Shown here one piece after another: positions 1 through 8,543 of a DNA stretch of 64,000 nt. Both the position numbers and the translations under genes were made by a program. Position 1 is the stretch's first letter. Every line of letters starts with the position of its first letter. The notes beneath the pieces were generated by a model. That model made no database searches, was not told the DNA's origin, and saw nothing but the letters and a program-made list of their open reading frames with translations. This DNA is from Hyphomicrobium_A sp964405975 (GTDB lineage Bacteria; Pseudomonadota; Alphaproteobacteria; Rhizobiales; Hyphomicrobiaceae): positions 14,071 through 78,070 of the forward strand of contig CAYOPW010000005.1 in NCBI GenBank assembly GCA_964405975.1, written 5' to 3'.

Positions 1-67
1 ATTTATGCGAGCCCAGGCCCTCAAGCGACCCGATTCTTGCTTTTTCAAGTGCGAAAGTGGACAGGCT

Positions 68-562
68 TCAAACGCGGGCAACACGCGCCTGCGAGATCGC
101 GGTTGAAAGTGCGTTCGAGAAATCACGCCGCTCGTCGTCGGTAAGAAAGCGCCCAAACGAGAATTCGCGGCCATGCGAGGCCAGTTGCAGGTCGGTGCGG
201 CCGTCCGCCCGCTGAGCAAGCAGGACGCGCACCCAATAAGGGTTGAAATCGAAATTTTCGCGCTTGCCGGAAGGATGGACGCGCGTCACCGTCAGAATCT
301 CCGAGGTCAGCTCAACCGTCTCATAGAGGCGCCCTGACCGGTAATTGAGTTTGAACGCCAAATAAATCAGCGCTACGTCGAGCCCAAAGAAACCGAAGAC
401 CGGCCAAGCGCCCATGGCCAGAAAGACCATGCCCATCGCGAAACTTACACAACCGATCGCCGTCATGAGGATGAGGAATCCCGTGGGGCTCAATGACCGG
501 TGCTGGTGCAGGACGGCACGGAAGGCGCCGTCGTCTTGATTTACGCTATCGATCTCGTTCAT
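68..562 (-). CDS. DUF2244 integral membrane protein
   Basis: The 164-residue protein matches the DUF2244 family of alphaproteobacteria in length and layout. Two hydrophobic helices sit at about residues 28-50 and 53-69, with the family-like 'GLDVALIYLAFK' segment, and are followed by a soluble beta-rich part with conserved-looking 'FNPYWVRV' and 'REFSFGRFL'. Its start overlaps the region just upstream of the divergent nth gene, an arrangement I recall as common in Hyphomicrobiales. No enzymatic role is known for the family. The 67 bases before its stop codon are too short to interpret. Confidence 0.85.
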   Translation of the reverse strand: MNEIDSVNQDDGAFRAVLHQHRSLSPTGFLILMTAIGCVSFAMGMVFLAMGAWPVFGFFGLDVALIYLAFKLNYRSGRLYETVELTSEILTVTRVHPSGKRENFDFNPYWVRVLLAQRADGRTDLQLASHGREFSFGRFLTDDERRDFSNALSTAISQARVARV

Positions 563-592
563 GTGGCAAGCCTATCCGCAGACGCAGTGATT

Positions 593-1321
593 ATGAAGAG
601 CCTTAATCGACCTATTACAAGTGGCCGCCGCGCCAGCACAAAATCGCGGGCGCGCGCGCGGAAAGGTGCTGCCGCGCACCGGCCGAAGCTCAAGCCGGAC
701 GCCATAGCCGAGATTTTCCGCCGCTTTGCTGCCAATGATCCTGAGCCCAAGGGTGAGCTGGAATCCGTCAATCCCTTCACGTTGCTCGTCGCCGTGGTGC
801 TTTCCGCGCAGGCCACTGATGCAGGCGTCAACAAGGCTACGCGCGCGCTATTCAAGATCGCGGATACGCCGGAGAAAATGGTGAAAATCGGCGAGGCGAA
901 GTTGCGCGAAATGATCAAGACTATCGGCCTTTATCGCAACAAGGCGCGCAACGTGATCCTGCTGTCTCAAAAGCTTAACGAAGCGCACGGCGGGCAAGTG
1001 CCGCGTGATCGCGAAGAGCTCGAGGCGCTGCCGGGCGTTGGCCGCAAAACGGCGAACGTCGTCTTGAACGTCGCTTTCGGCGAACCAACCATTGCGGTCG
1101 ACACGCATGTGTTTCGCGTCGCCAACCGCATAGGGTTGTCCAACGGCAAAACTCCGCTCGCCGTCGAAGAGGATTTGCTTCGCATCGTTCCGCCAGAAGC
1201 GGGCGTCCACGCGCACCACTGGCTCATCTTGCACGGTCGCTATGTATGCAAAGCGCGGCGTCCCGAGTGCGCGCGGTGCATTATCCAAGACCTTTGCTTA
1301 TTCAAGGGAAAGACGGTCTGA
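593..1321 (+). CDS. nth: Endonuclease III (DNA glycosylase/AP lyase)
   Basis: Endonuclease III removes oxidised pyrimidines and cleaves the abasic strand in base excision repair. The helix-hairpin-helix 'LPGVGRKTANVVL' carries catalytic Lys152, and Asp170 lies in 'AVDTHVFR'. The C-terminal iron-sulfur loop is complete: Cys219-x6-Cys226-x2-Cys229-x5-Cys235. I chose the ATG at 593 because upstream in-frame starts would add a tail unlike the family. Even so, residues 1-32 form a basic Arg/Lys/Ala-rich extension. It is divergent from the DUF2244 gene. Function is secure; the exact start is less so. Confidence 0.95.
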   Translation: MKSLNRPITSGRRASTKSRARARKGAAAHRPKLKPDAIAEIFRRFAANDPEPKGELESVNPFTLLVAVVLSAQATDAGVNKATRALFKIADTPEKMVKIGEAKLREMIKTIGLYRNKARNVILLSQKLNEAHGGQVPRDREELEALPGVGRKTANVVLNVAFGEPTIAVDTHVFRVANRIGLSNGKTPLAVEEDLLRIVPPEAGVHAHHWLILHGRYVCKARRPECARCIIQDLCLFKGKTV

Positions 1322-1489
1322 GTAACGCTCATCGAGCGCTTTCCGTTGAGAAATTCTCCTTCCGCGAATACTGCCGGGAAGGCCGCCATTAACCTTGAGG
1401 CGCCCGCGCTCGTCGTCAGGGCCCAATTCTTCGGCTGTCTTGGCCCGGGCCGGGAGCCAATTCGTTACGGACGCAGATTGCTTTTGCAT
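1298..1489 (-). CDS. Possible small basic protein, unknown
   Basis: A 63-codon frame starts at an ATG preceded closely by a strong GGAGG ribosome-binding site (about 1494-1498 on this strand). The product is charged, with no hydrophobic segment, and I recognise no family. Its 3' end overlaps the last 24 bases of nth on the opposite strand. The good ribosome site is the main support; it could still be chance. The remaining bases up to the next gene at 1580 show nothing else. Confidence 0.3.
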   Translation of the reverse strand: MQKQSASVTNWLPARAKTAEELGPDDERGRLKVNGGLPGSIRGRRISQRKALDERYSDRLSLE

Positions 1490-1579
1490 GAAACCTCCAT
1501 GACGAGTTTAAGCCGCGGAATACCGCGGGATCGTATCCTTCTACGTTCGAAGAAGTGGGCATGAGCTGGCCCACGTCGC

Positions 1580-3394
1580 GTGTGGAGCGATGCGTTGTCT
1601 GATGAGTTGAACCGCGGGAAGGGAGTTCCTCCGCTGCCGGTGAGCGAGGTTGCTCTAGGTGGGCGGATTGACGCTCTGCTCAAGCAGAAGAAGAAGCTTG
1701 AGCGCTTGAACACGTGGTTCGAGATCGCCCTCAACAACATGGTTCGCGGTTTGTCGATGTTTGATGCCGATCAGCGTTTGATCGTGTGCAACGACAGTTA
1801 TCGGGAGATGTATGATCTGCCTGAAGAGCTAACGAAGCCTGGTACGCCGCTTGCTGATATCCTTCGCTATCACATCAAGAAAGAAACCGGACGCGACGGT
1901 GAAGAGGAGCGAAGCCGGCAGGCCCAGTGGCTCAAGATGCACGCTCAGAAACTCGCCACAGGAAAAACCTTCACGCGTACGCAGAGCTTGAGCGGCGGCC
2001 GCACGTTTCTCGTCACGTACCAGCCGCTCGCCGACGGCGGTTGGGTGGACGTGCAGGAGGACATTACTGAAAGGCGCCGGGCCGATGAGAAGGTAGAATG
2101 GCTTGCCCGCCACGATCCGCTTACCGGTATTGCAAACCGCTTCTATTTCCGAGAATCATTTGAAGAAGCTCTGAAAGTAATCGATCAAGACCAAGCCGTT
2201 GCCTTGCACTGGATCGATCTCGATTATTTCAAGGAGGTCAACGATAAGTTGGGCCATCCAGTTGGTGACGCACTCTTGAAGGCTGTTGCTGAGCGCCTGC
2301 GCTCCGGTATCCGGAAAACCGATTTCTTGGCACGGCTTGGCGGCGACGAATTCGCCATTATTCAGATGAGCGTGGGGCGGCGTGAACAATGTGAGAAATT
2401 GGCGCGGCGCGTTATGCAAGGGCTATCAAAGCCGTTCCACATCTTCGGGCATTCGGTAAGCCTCAGTGCGAGCGTCGGCATCGTCAGTGCGCCGGAGCAT
2501 GGAACGGCCGCCGACGAGCTCATGATGAAAGCTGATGTCGCGCTTTATGACGTGAAGTCGTCAGGCCGCAATGGGTTCAATATTTTTCAATCAACGGCGA
2601 AGCAAATACCTGACCTCACCCACCAGCTTGATCGAGACCTGCGCTCGGCAGTTCGCAGCGGGCAGCTCAGGCTGCACTATCAGCCGATCATCAATCTTAA
2701 ATCCGGGCATGTTTCGAGCTGCGAGGCGCTCTTGCGCTGGGAGCATCCTCAGCACGGTTTGATGATGCCCAAGGATTTTCTGCCGTTGGCTGAGCAAAAC
2801 GGCCAGATGCTCGAGATCGGGCGCTGGGTCTTGAGCGAAGCCTGCAAAGCCGCTGCAAACTGGCCCAAAGATATGAACGTGACGGTCAACGTGTCGTCCC
2901 TGCAGATAGATAACGGTGATCTTCTTGACGTCATCGATCAAACGCTTGCGACGATGAATATGGCTCCAAGTCGGCTGGAGCTGGAGATAGCCGAAGCGGT
3001 CTTGCTCAACGATGGAGGGCGTCTGCGCGAGGTCTTGCCAAAACTTCGCGAACGCGGCATCAGCGCATCACTTGACGACTTTGGAAAGGTTAGCGGGTCA
3101 CTCAGCTATCTACGCAATTTTCCATTCGACAAGATCAAAATCGATCGGTCCTTTATAAGCGATCAGCTCAACCGCAAGGATTGCGCAGCAATCGTCAATG
3201 CTGTGACGGCGCTCGCGCGGGCACTTGGCATCGGGACGGTCGCAGAAGGCGTTGAAACGCTGGGCGAGTTCAAATGCGTGGCAATTGCCGGCTGCGATGA
3301 GGTGCAGGGGCATTACTTTGGCGGGGCTGTTCCAGAAAGCGAGCTCATCGCGGTGCTGGATACGTGTCAACAAAAGCTCTCGGCTGCTGCCTAG
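1580..3394 (+). CDS. PAS-GGDEF-EAL cyclic-di-GMP signalling protein
   Basis: This 604-residue protein has no membrane segment. A short coiled region (30-45) is followed by a PAS domain (about 46-165), a GGDEF domain (about 172-340) and an EAL domain (about 348-595). The GGDEF motif is intact at 254-258, and an RxxD inhibitory site lies five residues upstream (245-248), so diguanylate cyclase activity with product inhibition is likely. The EAL motif is present at 382-384, with Asn437, Asp499-Asp500, Lys520 and Glu556 in place. However, the loop after Asp-Asp-Phe-Gly reads KVSGSL instead of the usual TGYSSL, so phosphodiesterase activity may be weak. Its stop overlaps the convergent hisF stop. 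Confidence 0.93.
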   Translation: MWSDALSDELNRGKGVPPLPVSEVALGGRIDALLKQKKKLERLNTWFEIALNNMVRGLSMFDADQRLIVCNDSYREMYDLPEELTKPGTPLADILRYHIKKETGRDGEEERSRQAQWLKMHAQKLATGKTFTRTQSLSGGRTFLVTYQPLADGGWVDVQEDITERRRADEKVEWLARHDPLTGIANRFYFRESFEEALKVIDQDQAVALHWIDLDYFKEVNDKLGHPVGDALLKAVAERLRSGIRKTDFLARLGGDEFAIIQMSVGRREQCEKLARRVMQGLSKPFHIFGHSVSLSASVGIVSAPEHGTAADELMMKADVALYDVKSSGRNGFNIFQSTAKQIPDLTHQLDRDLRSAVRSGQLRLHYQPIINLKSGHVSSCEALLRWEHPQHGLMMPKDFLPLAEQNGQMLEIGRWVLSEACKAAANWPKDMNVTVNVSSLQIDNGDLLDVIDQTLATMNMAPSRLELEIAEAVLLNDGGRLREVLPKLRERGISASLDDFGKVSGSLSYLRNFPFDKIKIDRSFISDQLNRKDCAAIVNAVTALARALGIGTVAEGVETLGEFKCVAIAGCDEVQGHYFGGAVPESELIAVLDTCQQKLSAAA

Positions 3395-4167
3395 CCGGGT
3401 GGTCGGACCGCAATGCCCGCGGCGGCCATGTGACTTTTGGCCTGGGCAATCGAATAGGTACCGAAGTGAAAGATCGACGCGGCGAGCACCGCGCTTGCGC
3501 CGCCCTTCGTGACGCCCTCGACGAGATGATCGAGTGTGCCCACGCCGCCTGAGGCGATGACAGGCACGCTGACAGCGTCGGAAATAGCGCGTGTGAGATC
3601 AAGATCAAATCCGGCCTTCGTGCCGTCGCGGTCCATTGAGGTGAGCAGAATCTCGCCCGCACCCAAAGCCACCACCTCCTTGGCATATTTGACTGCGTCA
3701 ATGCCTGTGGGTGTGCGCCCGCCGTGCGTGAATATCTCCCATTTGTTGGGCTTGCCGGGTTTTGAGACTTTCTTGGCGTCGATGGCGACGACGATGCATT
3801 GAGTGCCAAACTTTTCGGAGGCTTCCTCCACGAATTCGCGGTTCTTCACCGCCGCTGTGTTGATCGATACTTTATCGGCGCCGGCATTCAGCAGCCGGCC
3901 GATGTCGGCAATCGTACGTACGCCGCCGCCCACGGTGAGAGGCATGAAGCAGCGCTCAGCTGTCTGTTCGACGATGTGAAAGATTGTGTCTCGCTCTTCG
4001 TGGCTGGCCGTAATGTCGAGAAAGCAAAGTTCGTCGGCGCCGGCCGCATCGTAAGCCGCCGCCGCTTCGACAGGATCGCCCGCGTCGATAAGATCGACAA
4101 AGTTGACGCCTTTGACAACACGGCCGTCTTTGACGTCGAGACAAGGGATGATGCGGGTCTTGAGCAC
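3391..4167 (-). CDS. hisF: Imidazole glycerol phosphate synthase, cyclase subunit
   Basis: HisF is the (beta/alpha)8-barrel subunit that turns PRFAR plus HisH-derived ammonia into imidazole glycerol phosphate and AICAR, feeding both histidine and purine synthesis. The N-terminal 'RIIPCLDVKDGRVVKG' contains the first catalytic Asp (11). The second lies in 'LLTSMDRDGTK', and the C-terminal phosphate loop is 'ASGGVG'. The length of 258 residues is normal. It lies 17 bases downstream of hisA on the same strand and is probably co-transcribed with it. hisE, often next in related genomes, is absent; the signalling gene at 1580-3394 lies there instead. Confidence 0.97.
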   Translation of the reverse strand: MLKTRIIPCLDVKDGRVVKGVNFVDLIDAGDPVEAAAAYDAAGADELCFLDITASHEERDTIFHIVEQTAERCFMPLTVGGGVRTIADIGRLLNAGADKVSINTAAVKNREFVEEASEKFGTQCIVVAIDAKKVSKPGKPNKWEIFTHGGRTPTGIDAVKYAKEVVALGAGEILLTSMDRDGTKAGFDLDLTRAISDAVSVPVIASGGVGTLDHLVEGVTKGGASAVLAASIFHFGTYSIAQAKSHMAAAGIAVRPPG

Positions 4168-4184
4168 GGTCGTCGTATTGCCTT

Positions 4185-4913
4185 TTAGGCCGTTTTCGTG
4201 AGGGCTAAAGCCTCGTGGGCATTGATGCGGCCGTCGTAAAGGGCGCGGCCCATGATGGCGCCTTCAAGCATAGCGTACTCGGGACGCATGAGCGCCTTAA
4301 CATCATCAATGGAGGCGAGCCCGCCTGAAGCAATAACCGGGACCTTCGTTGCGCGGGCCAGAGCTGCCGTCGCCTCGAGATTGAGGCCTTTCATGATGCC
4401 ATCGCGGTCGATGTCGGTGTAGACGATTGCGGCGACGCCGACATCCTCGAACCGCCGCGCCAACCCCATCACAGATAGCTCAGATGTCTCGGCCCAGCCT
4501 TGGACAGCTACTTTCCCACCTCGAGCGTCAATGCCAACGGCAATGCGTCCTGGATAGGCCTTGCACGCCCGCACCACGACGTCGGGGTTGCGTACGGCGG
4601 CGGTGCCAAGAATGACGCGCGTGACGCCCTTGGATAGCCACATCTCAATCGTCTTGAACTCGCGAATGCCGCCGCCCAGCTGCACGGGAATTTCGACCGC
4701 GTCCAGGATCGAATCGACCGCGTCAGCGTTGACGGGCTTGCCTTCGAACGCGCCGTTCAAGTCGACGATGTGCAGGTACTGAAACCCTTGACCCTCGAAC
4801 GTGCGCGCTTGCGCTGCCGGGTCATCATTAAAGACGGTCGCCTCGCTTAGTTCGCCAAGCTTTAGGCGTACGCACTGTCCGTCTTTGAGATCGATTGCGG
4901 GAAAGAGGATCAA
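4185..4913 (-). CDS. hisA: Phosphoribosylformimino-AICAR ribotide isomerase
   Basis: HisA performs the Amadori isomerisation of ProFAR to PRFAR just before HisF/HisH. The 242-residue barrel opens with 'LFPAIDLKDGQCVRL', containing catalytic Asp8. The second acid lies in 'VYTDIDRDG', and the phosphate loops 'QLGGGIR' and 'IASGGL' are intact. It is the first gene of the hisA-hisF pair. About 1.1 kb with two plus-strand genes separates it from hisH, so it probably needs its own promoter in 4914-5049, where nothing definite was recognised. Confidence 0.97.
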   Translation of the reverse strand: MILFPAIDLKDGQCVRLKLGELSEATVFNDDPAAQARTFEGQGFQYLHIVDLNGAFEGKPVNADAVDSILDAVEIPVQLGGGIREFKTIEMWLSKGVTRVILGTAAVRNPDVVVRACKAYPGRIAVGIDARGGKVAVQGWAETSELSVMGLARRFEDVGVAAIVYTDIDRDGIMKGLNLEATAALARATKVPVIASGGLASIDDVKALMRPEYAMLEGAIMGRALYDGRINAHEALALTKTA

Positions 4914-5049
4914 GATACTCTCACGTGTCGGCGGTACGCTCGCGTGGCGTACGCAACCTTGGCCATCAGATTGCTATCATTGACATCGATAGAGAGGTCC
5001 CTGTCAGCTAAGTCAAGGCTGGCGTTAATCGCGTCTCGTGTTTCTTGTC

Positions 5050-5358
5050 ATGGCTTTCGCGTTTTTCACTCCGCCTGCGCCGCCGCCAGCACCCCGGCCG
5101 CTAACCGAAGCGGATGCCGTCGATATCTGGATTGCACGCTGGCTACGAATCCGCCGCAGCGACCTTGTGCGCCGCTATGGCTGCGATCCGCGACGACTCT
5201 ACGAGATATGGGAGGAGGTGCGCTTTGCCGGCACCCGAGACAAGGCGTTTGAAGTCTTTACGGCGCGCTACCCGTCGCTGATTAACCGCGTGGACTACGG
5301 TCCGCACCAGCGCATCTCGCGCGGGCCCCATGCCGATCAGCTGACCCTGTTTGAGTAG
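5050..5358 (+). CDS. Conserved-looking small protein with helix-turn-helix-like core
   Basis: The predicted product is 102 residues from the ATG at 5050; an alternative GTG lies at 5038. It has a proline-rich start ('FFTPPAPPPAP') and then a strongly basic helical stretch, 'IARWLRIRRSDLVRRYGCD', followed by 'PRRLYEIWEE', which resembles a small DNA-binding helix-turn-helix. I recall similar short proteins in other Hyphomicrobiales but know no function. It is one of two plus-strand genes sitting inside the minus-strand his cluster. Confidence 0.65.
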   Translation: MAFAFFTPPAPPPAPRPLTEADAVDIWIARWLRIRRSDLVRRYGCDPRRLYEIWEEVRFAGTRDKAFEVFTARYPSLINRVDYGPHQRISRGPHADQLTLFE

Positions 5359-5544
5359 CTTCGTCCCTGGCGTACAGCGCGTTGCCACCTGGTTGAATAT
5401 AAGACAAGAACAAGAAAAGAACAAAAGCTGGACAAGTCCAGTGATTCGTGGCATGTTCTCATTACGTTCCGCAGTCACCAACGAAGCACTAGTGGGGTTT
5501 GTAAAGGCGTCCCCCCAGAAGCCCTAGCCTAGAAAGAGACCGCC

Positions 5545-5904
5545 ATGCGCACCCTCATCATTTCCTATGACCTCGCAGATCCCCGCCGCAACAAGCACGC
5601 CCTGGCGCAGGAAATCATGGCCGCAGGCCACTCTTGGGCGCGTCCGCTCGATCAGACCTGGTACATGAAAACCGACGAACGCGAGGAGGCGATTGAGGCA
5701 CGGCTTTCAACGCTTCTCACGGCGGACGACGGCCTCCTGATCCAGGAAGTGCAGGACGACGCCGTGCTCACTAATACCGCGCTGCGCTGGTTCCGCCAGC
5801 GGCGCGCAGCCTTCGAAATCACCGATGACTCCAACGTCATCGCCTTCCCAGCCCCGGTAGATCCCGACACGCAGCCCGAGTTGCCGCTTGCTACCGCGTG
5901 CTGA
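5545..5904 (+). CDS. SinR/Cas2-like small protein
   Basis: The 119-residue protein starts 'MRTLIISYDLADPRRN', the beta-strand plus Asp and helix typical of Cas2, VapD and the so-called SinR family (ferredoxin-like fold). The next segments, 'QTWYMKTDEREEAIEARL' and 'DDGLLIQEV', fit the beta-alpha-beta pattern of that fold. The last 25 residues are a loose acidic/proline tail. No Cas1, repeats or other cas gene is nearby, so a CRISPR role is not suggested; a stand-alone nuclease or RNA-binding role is only inference. A pyrimidine-rich (TC)n tract and a terminator follow. Confidence 0.6.
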   Translation: MRTLIISYDLADPRRNKHALAQEIMAAGHSWARPLDQTWYMKTDEREEAIEARLSTLLTADDGLLIQEVQDDAVLTNTALRWFRQRRAAFEITDDSNVIAFPAPVDPDTQPELPLATAC

Positions 5905-5957
5905 GGCGAACGTTTTTTCTCGCTCTTCTCTCTCTCTCTCTTTCTCAACACAGCGTG

Positions 5958-5990
5958 ATGGCCGTCCCACAGGGCGGCCATTTCGTTTAA
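5958..5990 (+). terminator. Rho-independent-type terminator
   Basis: A 10-pair stem (5958-5967 with 5972-5981, one G-U pair) closes a CACA loop and is followed by a short T-rich run. It lies between the convergent Cas2-like gene and hisH and may serve both. A (TC)n-like pyrimidine tract precedes it at about 5911-5946. Confidence 0.65.
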
Positions 5991-6014
5991 GCCATAAGGT
6001 CTTCGTCGGTGGCG

Positions 6015-6668
6015 CTAGGGCTGCCACTGGAGAAAGTTGGCGATCAACCTTAGACCTAAGGTTTGGCTTTTTTCAGGGTGGAACTGCGTGCCGGCCATGT
6101 TGTCCTTAGCGACCATGGCAGTGACCGTGCCGCCATAGTCTGTCAACGCGACGACTGACGCCTGATCGTTTGCCACCAGGTGATAGGAGTGGACGAAATA
6201 GGCGTGCGATCCGTTCGGCCCTAACTTGATTCCACAGAGCAGCGGATGCGGGTTGACGACGGTTAGCGTGTTCCAACCCATATGCGGGATCTTCAGTGCC
6301 GGGTCGTTGGATTTGATGGCGCGCACCTCGCCTGCGATCCACCCCAGGCCCTCCGTCACCTCGAATTCTAGGCCGCGTGTCGCCATAAGTTGCATACCAA
6401 CGCAGATGCCGAGGAAGGGTCGCTCCTTTGCCCTCACAGCCTCTTCAAGTGCTGCTCTCAAACCAGCAACAGCTTCGATGCCGCGCTTGCAATCGGCAAA
6501 AGCTCCAACGCCGGGCAGGACAATACGATCAGCTGCCGCAACTGCCTTGGGGTCTGCTGTCACAAGGACATCGGCGTCTACTTCGCTTTCGCGGGCCGCG
6601 CGCTCAAAAGCTTTGCTCGCGGAGTGCAGGTTCCCGGAGCCATAATCGACAATAACGACACTTTGCAT
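6015..6668 (-). CDS. hisH: Imidazole glycerol phosphate synthase, glutamine amidotransferase subunit
   Basis: HisH hydrolyses glutamine and channels ammonia to HisF. The class I amidotransferase triad is visible: nucleophile Cys89 in 'LGICVGMQL', and the His and Glu of 'QFHPEKS' near the C-terminus. The length of 217 residues is normal. It lies just 6 bases downstream of the DUF2628 gene, which follows hisB, so these three are probably one transcript. Its partner hisF lies 1.8 kb away beyond two opposite-strand genes. Confidence 0.96.
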   Translation of the reverse strand: MQSVVIVDYGSGNLHSASKAFERAARESEVDADVLVTADPKAVAAADRIVLPGVGAFADCKRGIEAVAGLRAALEEAVRAKERPFLGICVGMQLMATRGLEFEVTEGLGWIAGEVRAIKSNDPALKIPHMGWNTLTVVNPHPLLCGIKLGPNGSHAYFVHSYHLVANDQASVVALTDYGGTVTAMVAKDNMAGTQFHPEKSQTLGLRLIANFLQWQP

Positions 6669-6674
6669 TCGTGC

Positions 6675-7193
6675 TTAAGCCTTTGCCCCCAACATGCGCC
6701 GCCAACGCACAAAGGCATCCTTAACGCGCGCCAGAGCCGCTTCTATCCATGATGCGATGGCGTCGTGGGCTGCCGGCAAAGCGGCATCTGACATTGGAAG
6801 GGACGGCAATTGCGGAAGCCAGGCCTCGAAAAACCGCCGCTCGCATTCAGAAGCATTGCGTCCCGTAACGGTTCCCACCATGTGCCAACCTCGCCGTGCT
6901 AGCGAGGTACGATAGAGCGCACCGGCTTCGAAGCCGAACACGATCTGCACGATGAGAGCTAAAATGCCGATAACTTCCGGTGTGACCCCCAGGAAGTGCA
7001 AGATGCTGACGAGCGCGCTGATAAGAACAATATACGCCAGTAGCTCCCACCACATTCCCTTCACGAACAGCCAGATTGCCGGGAAGATCGCGGCAAGCCA
7101 ATGGAAACGATCCTTTATGAAGACGAGGTGCGCTGCTCGCTCCAAAGGATCGGCCGGCGGCTTTGGCGACTCGTGCACGGTGTAGACGACCAC
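6675..7193 (-). CDS. DUF2628 membrane protein
   Basis: The 172-residue protein matches DUF2628: an N-terminal 'MVVYTVHE' strand, a cytosolic segment 'HLVFIKDRFHWLAAIFP', then three hydrophobic helices (about 33-50, 52-68 and 72-88), and 'GWHMVGTVTGRN' after the membrane part. Members are often found between hisB and hisH in Hyphomicrobiales, as here. No function is established; a link to histidine synthesis is only positional. Confidence 0.85.
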   Translation of the reverse strand: MVVYTVHESPKPPADPLERAAHLVFIKDRFHWLAAIFPAIWLFVKGMWWELLAYIVLISALVSILHFLGVTPEVIGILALIVQIVFGFEAGALYRTSLARRGWHMVGTVTGRNASECERRFFEAWLPQLPSLPMSDAALPAAHDAIASWIEAALARVKDAFVRWRRMLGAKA

Positions 7194-7228
7194 GCGGGCT
7201 CATCCTCCGGCTAGAAAATACAATGGGC

Positions 7229-7843
7229 TCACCCAGCCAGCGTGCCCTTGGTGGAGGGCACGCGACCGGCTTGGCGCGGGTCGGGCTCCACAGCGCGCCG
7301 CAGCGCTCGCGCCAAGCCCTTATAGCAAGTCTCGGCGATGTGGTGGTTGTTCTCGCCATAAATGTTCTGCACGTGCAGCGTGATGCCGGCGTTCTGCGCG
7401 AAGGCCTGAAACCACTCCCGGAAAAGTTCGGTGTCCATTTCGCCTACTTTGGGCTTGGAGAACTCTACCTTCCATACGAGATAAGGGCGGCCCGAGACGT
7501 CGACTGCCACGCGCGTCAACGTGTCATCCATGGGCAGAAGAACGTCAGCGTAACGCGTGATGCCCTTTTTCTCGCCGAGTGCCTTGGCGACCGCCTGACC
7601 CAACACGATGCCGGTGTCCTCAGCGGTGTGATGATAGTCGATATGAAGGTCGCCGGCCGCCTTCAGCGTAATGTCGATCATTGAATGGCGGGCCAACTGC
7701 TCCAACATATGATCGAGAAAACCGATGCCGGTCTTCACGTCAAAGGTCCCAGAGCCGTCCAGATCGACGGTCGCCGTGATCTGCGTCTCTTTCGTCTTGC
7801 GGGATATCGTGGCTTGCCGCTTCAAAGGACCCCTCATGGCCAT
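7229..7843 (-). CDS. hisB: Imidazoleglycerol-phosphate dehydratase
   Basis: HisB dehydrates imidazole glycerol phosphate to imidazole acetol phosphate. The Mn-binding motifs of the single-domain type are all present: 'IGFLDHMLEQLARHS', 'DYHHTAEDTGI', 'LPMDDTL' and, near the C-terminus, 'NNHHIAE'. I used the ATG at 7843; a GTG at 7858 and an ATG at 7837 are alternatives, and the resulting 204 residues is normal for the family. The phosphatase domain seen in E. coli HisB is absent. It is divergent from hslV across about 100 bases. Confidence 0.96.
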   Translation of the reverse strand: MAMRGPLKRQATISRKTKETQITATVDLDGSGTFDVKTGIGFLDHMLEQLARHSMIDITLKAAGDLHIDYHHTAEDTGIVLGQAVAKALGEKKGITRYADVLLPMDDTLTRVAVDVSGRPYLVWKVEFSKPKVGEMDTELFREWFQAFAQNAGITLHVQNIYGENNHHIAETCYKGLARALRRAVEPDPRQAGRVPSTKGTLAG

Positions 7844-7940
7844 AGCTTGCGTCACCAAACGTGAGCGTTTATCAGCTTGAGCCCTGTCCTACCAGAGCAA
7901 CACCGTTACCGCACCCACTCCTCACCCAGATGCAAATGCA

Positions 7941-8513
7941 ATGCGTAATCTTGCTTCCGGTTCAGTTCAATCCGATCCTTGGCATGGGACGACTATACTG
8001 ACCATTCGTAAAGATGGTCGTGTCGTCATTGCCGGCGATGGCCAGGTTAGTATTGGTAACACCGTCATCAAGGCCAATGCCCGCAAGGTGCGCACGCTCG
8101 GTAAGGGCGACGTCATCGGCGGTTTCGCCGGTGCGACCGCCGATGCCTTTACGCTCTTCGAGCGCCTTGAGTCCAAGATCGAGCAATATCCAGGCCAGCT
8201 GACCCGTGCGTGCGTAGAACTGGCCAAGGACTGGCGCACGGACCGCTATCTTCGCCGCCTCGAGGCTATGATGATCGTTGCCGATCGCGAAACGACGCTC
8301 GTGCTGACAGGCACGGGCGACGTGCTTGAACCTGAAAACGATGTCATGGGCATCGGATCGGGCGGCAACTATGCCCTGGCCGCTGCCCGCGCTCTGCGCG
8401 ATCAGCCCTTCGACGCAGAAGAGATCGCACGCAAAGCGATGGCGATCGCAGCCGAAATCTGCGTTTACACCAATACCAATTTGGTTCTCGAAAGCCTGCC
8501 GTCGAGCCGGTAG
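7941..8513 (+). CDS. hslV: ATP-dependent protease HslVU, peptidase subunit
   Basis: HslV forms the proteolytic dodecamer that, with the HslU ATPase, degrades misfolded and regulatory proteins. The mature N-terminal threonine nucleophile lies in 'HGTTILTIRK' (Thr17), implying a 16-residue propeptide. 'GDGQVSIG' and the C-terminal 'GSGGNYALAAARAL' are typical. The total of 190 residues fits alphaproteobacterial HslV. It starts a plus-strand run of hslV, an SMR gene and hslU. Confidence 0.96.
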   Translation: MRNLASGSVQSDPWHGTTILTIRKDGRVVIAGDGQVSIGNTVIKANARKVRTLGKGDVIGGFAGATADAFTLFERLESKIEQYPGQLTRACVELAKDWRTDRYLRRLEAMMIVADRETTLVLTGTGDVLEPENDVMGIGSGGNYALAAARALRDQPFDAEEIARKAMAIAAEICVYTNTNLVLESLPSSR

Positions 8514-8543
8514 CGAATTCGCAATCAATGGAGTACGCAAAAA

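Noticed and set aside
5545..5904. CRISPR-Cas locus suggested by the Cas2-like protein
   Set aside because: No direct repeats with regular spacing and no other cas-like gene are found in the window.
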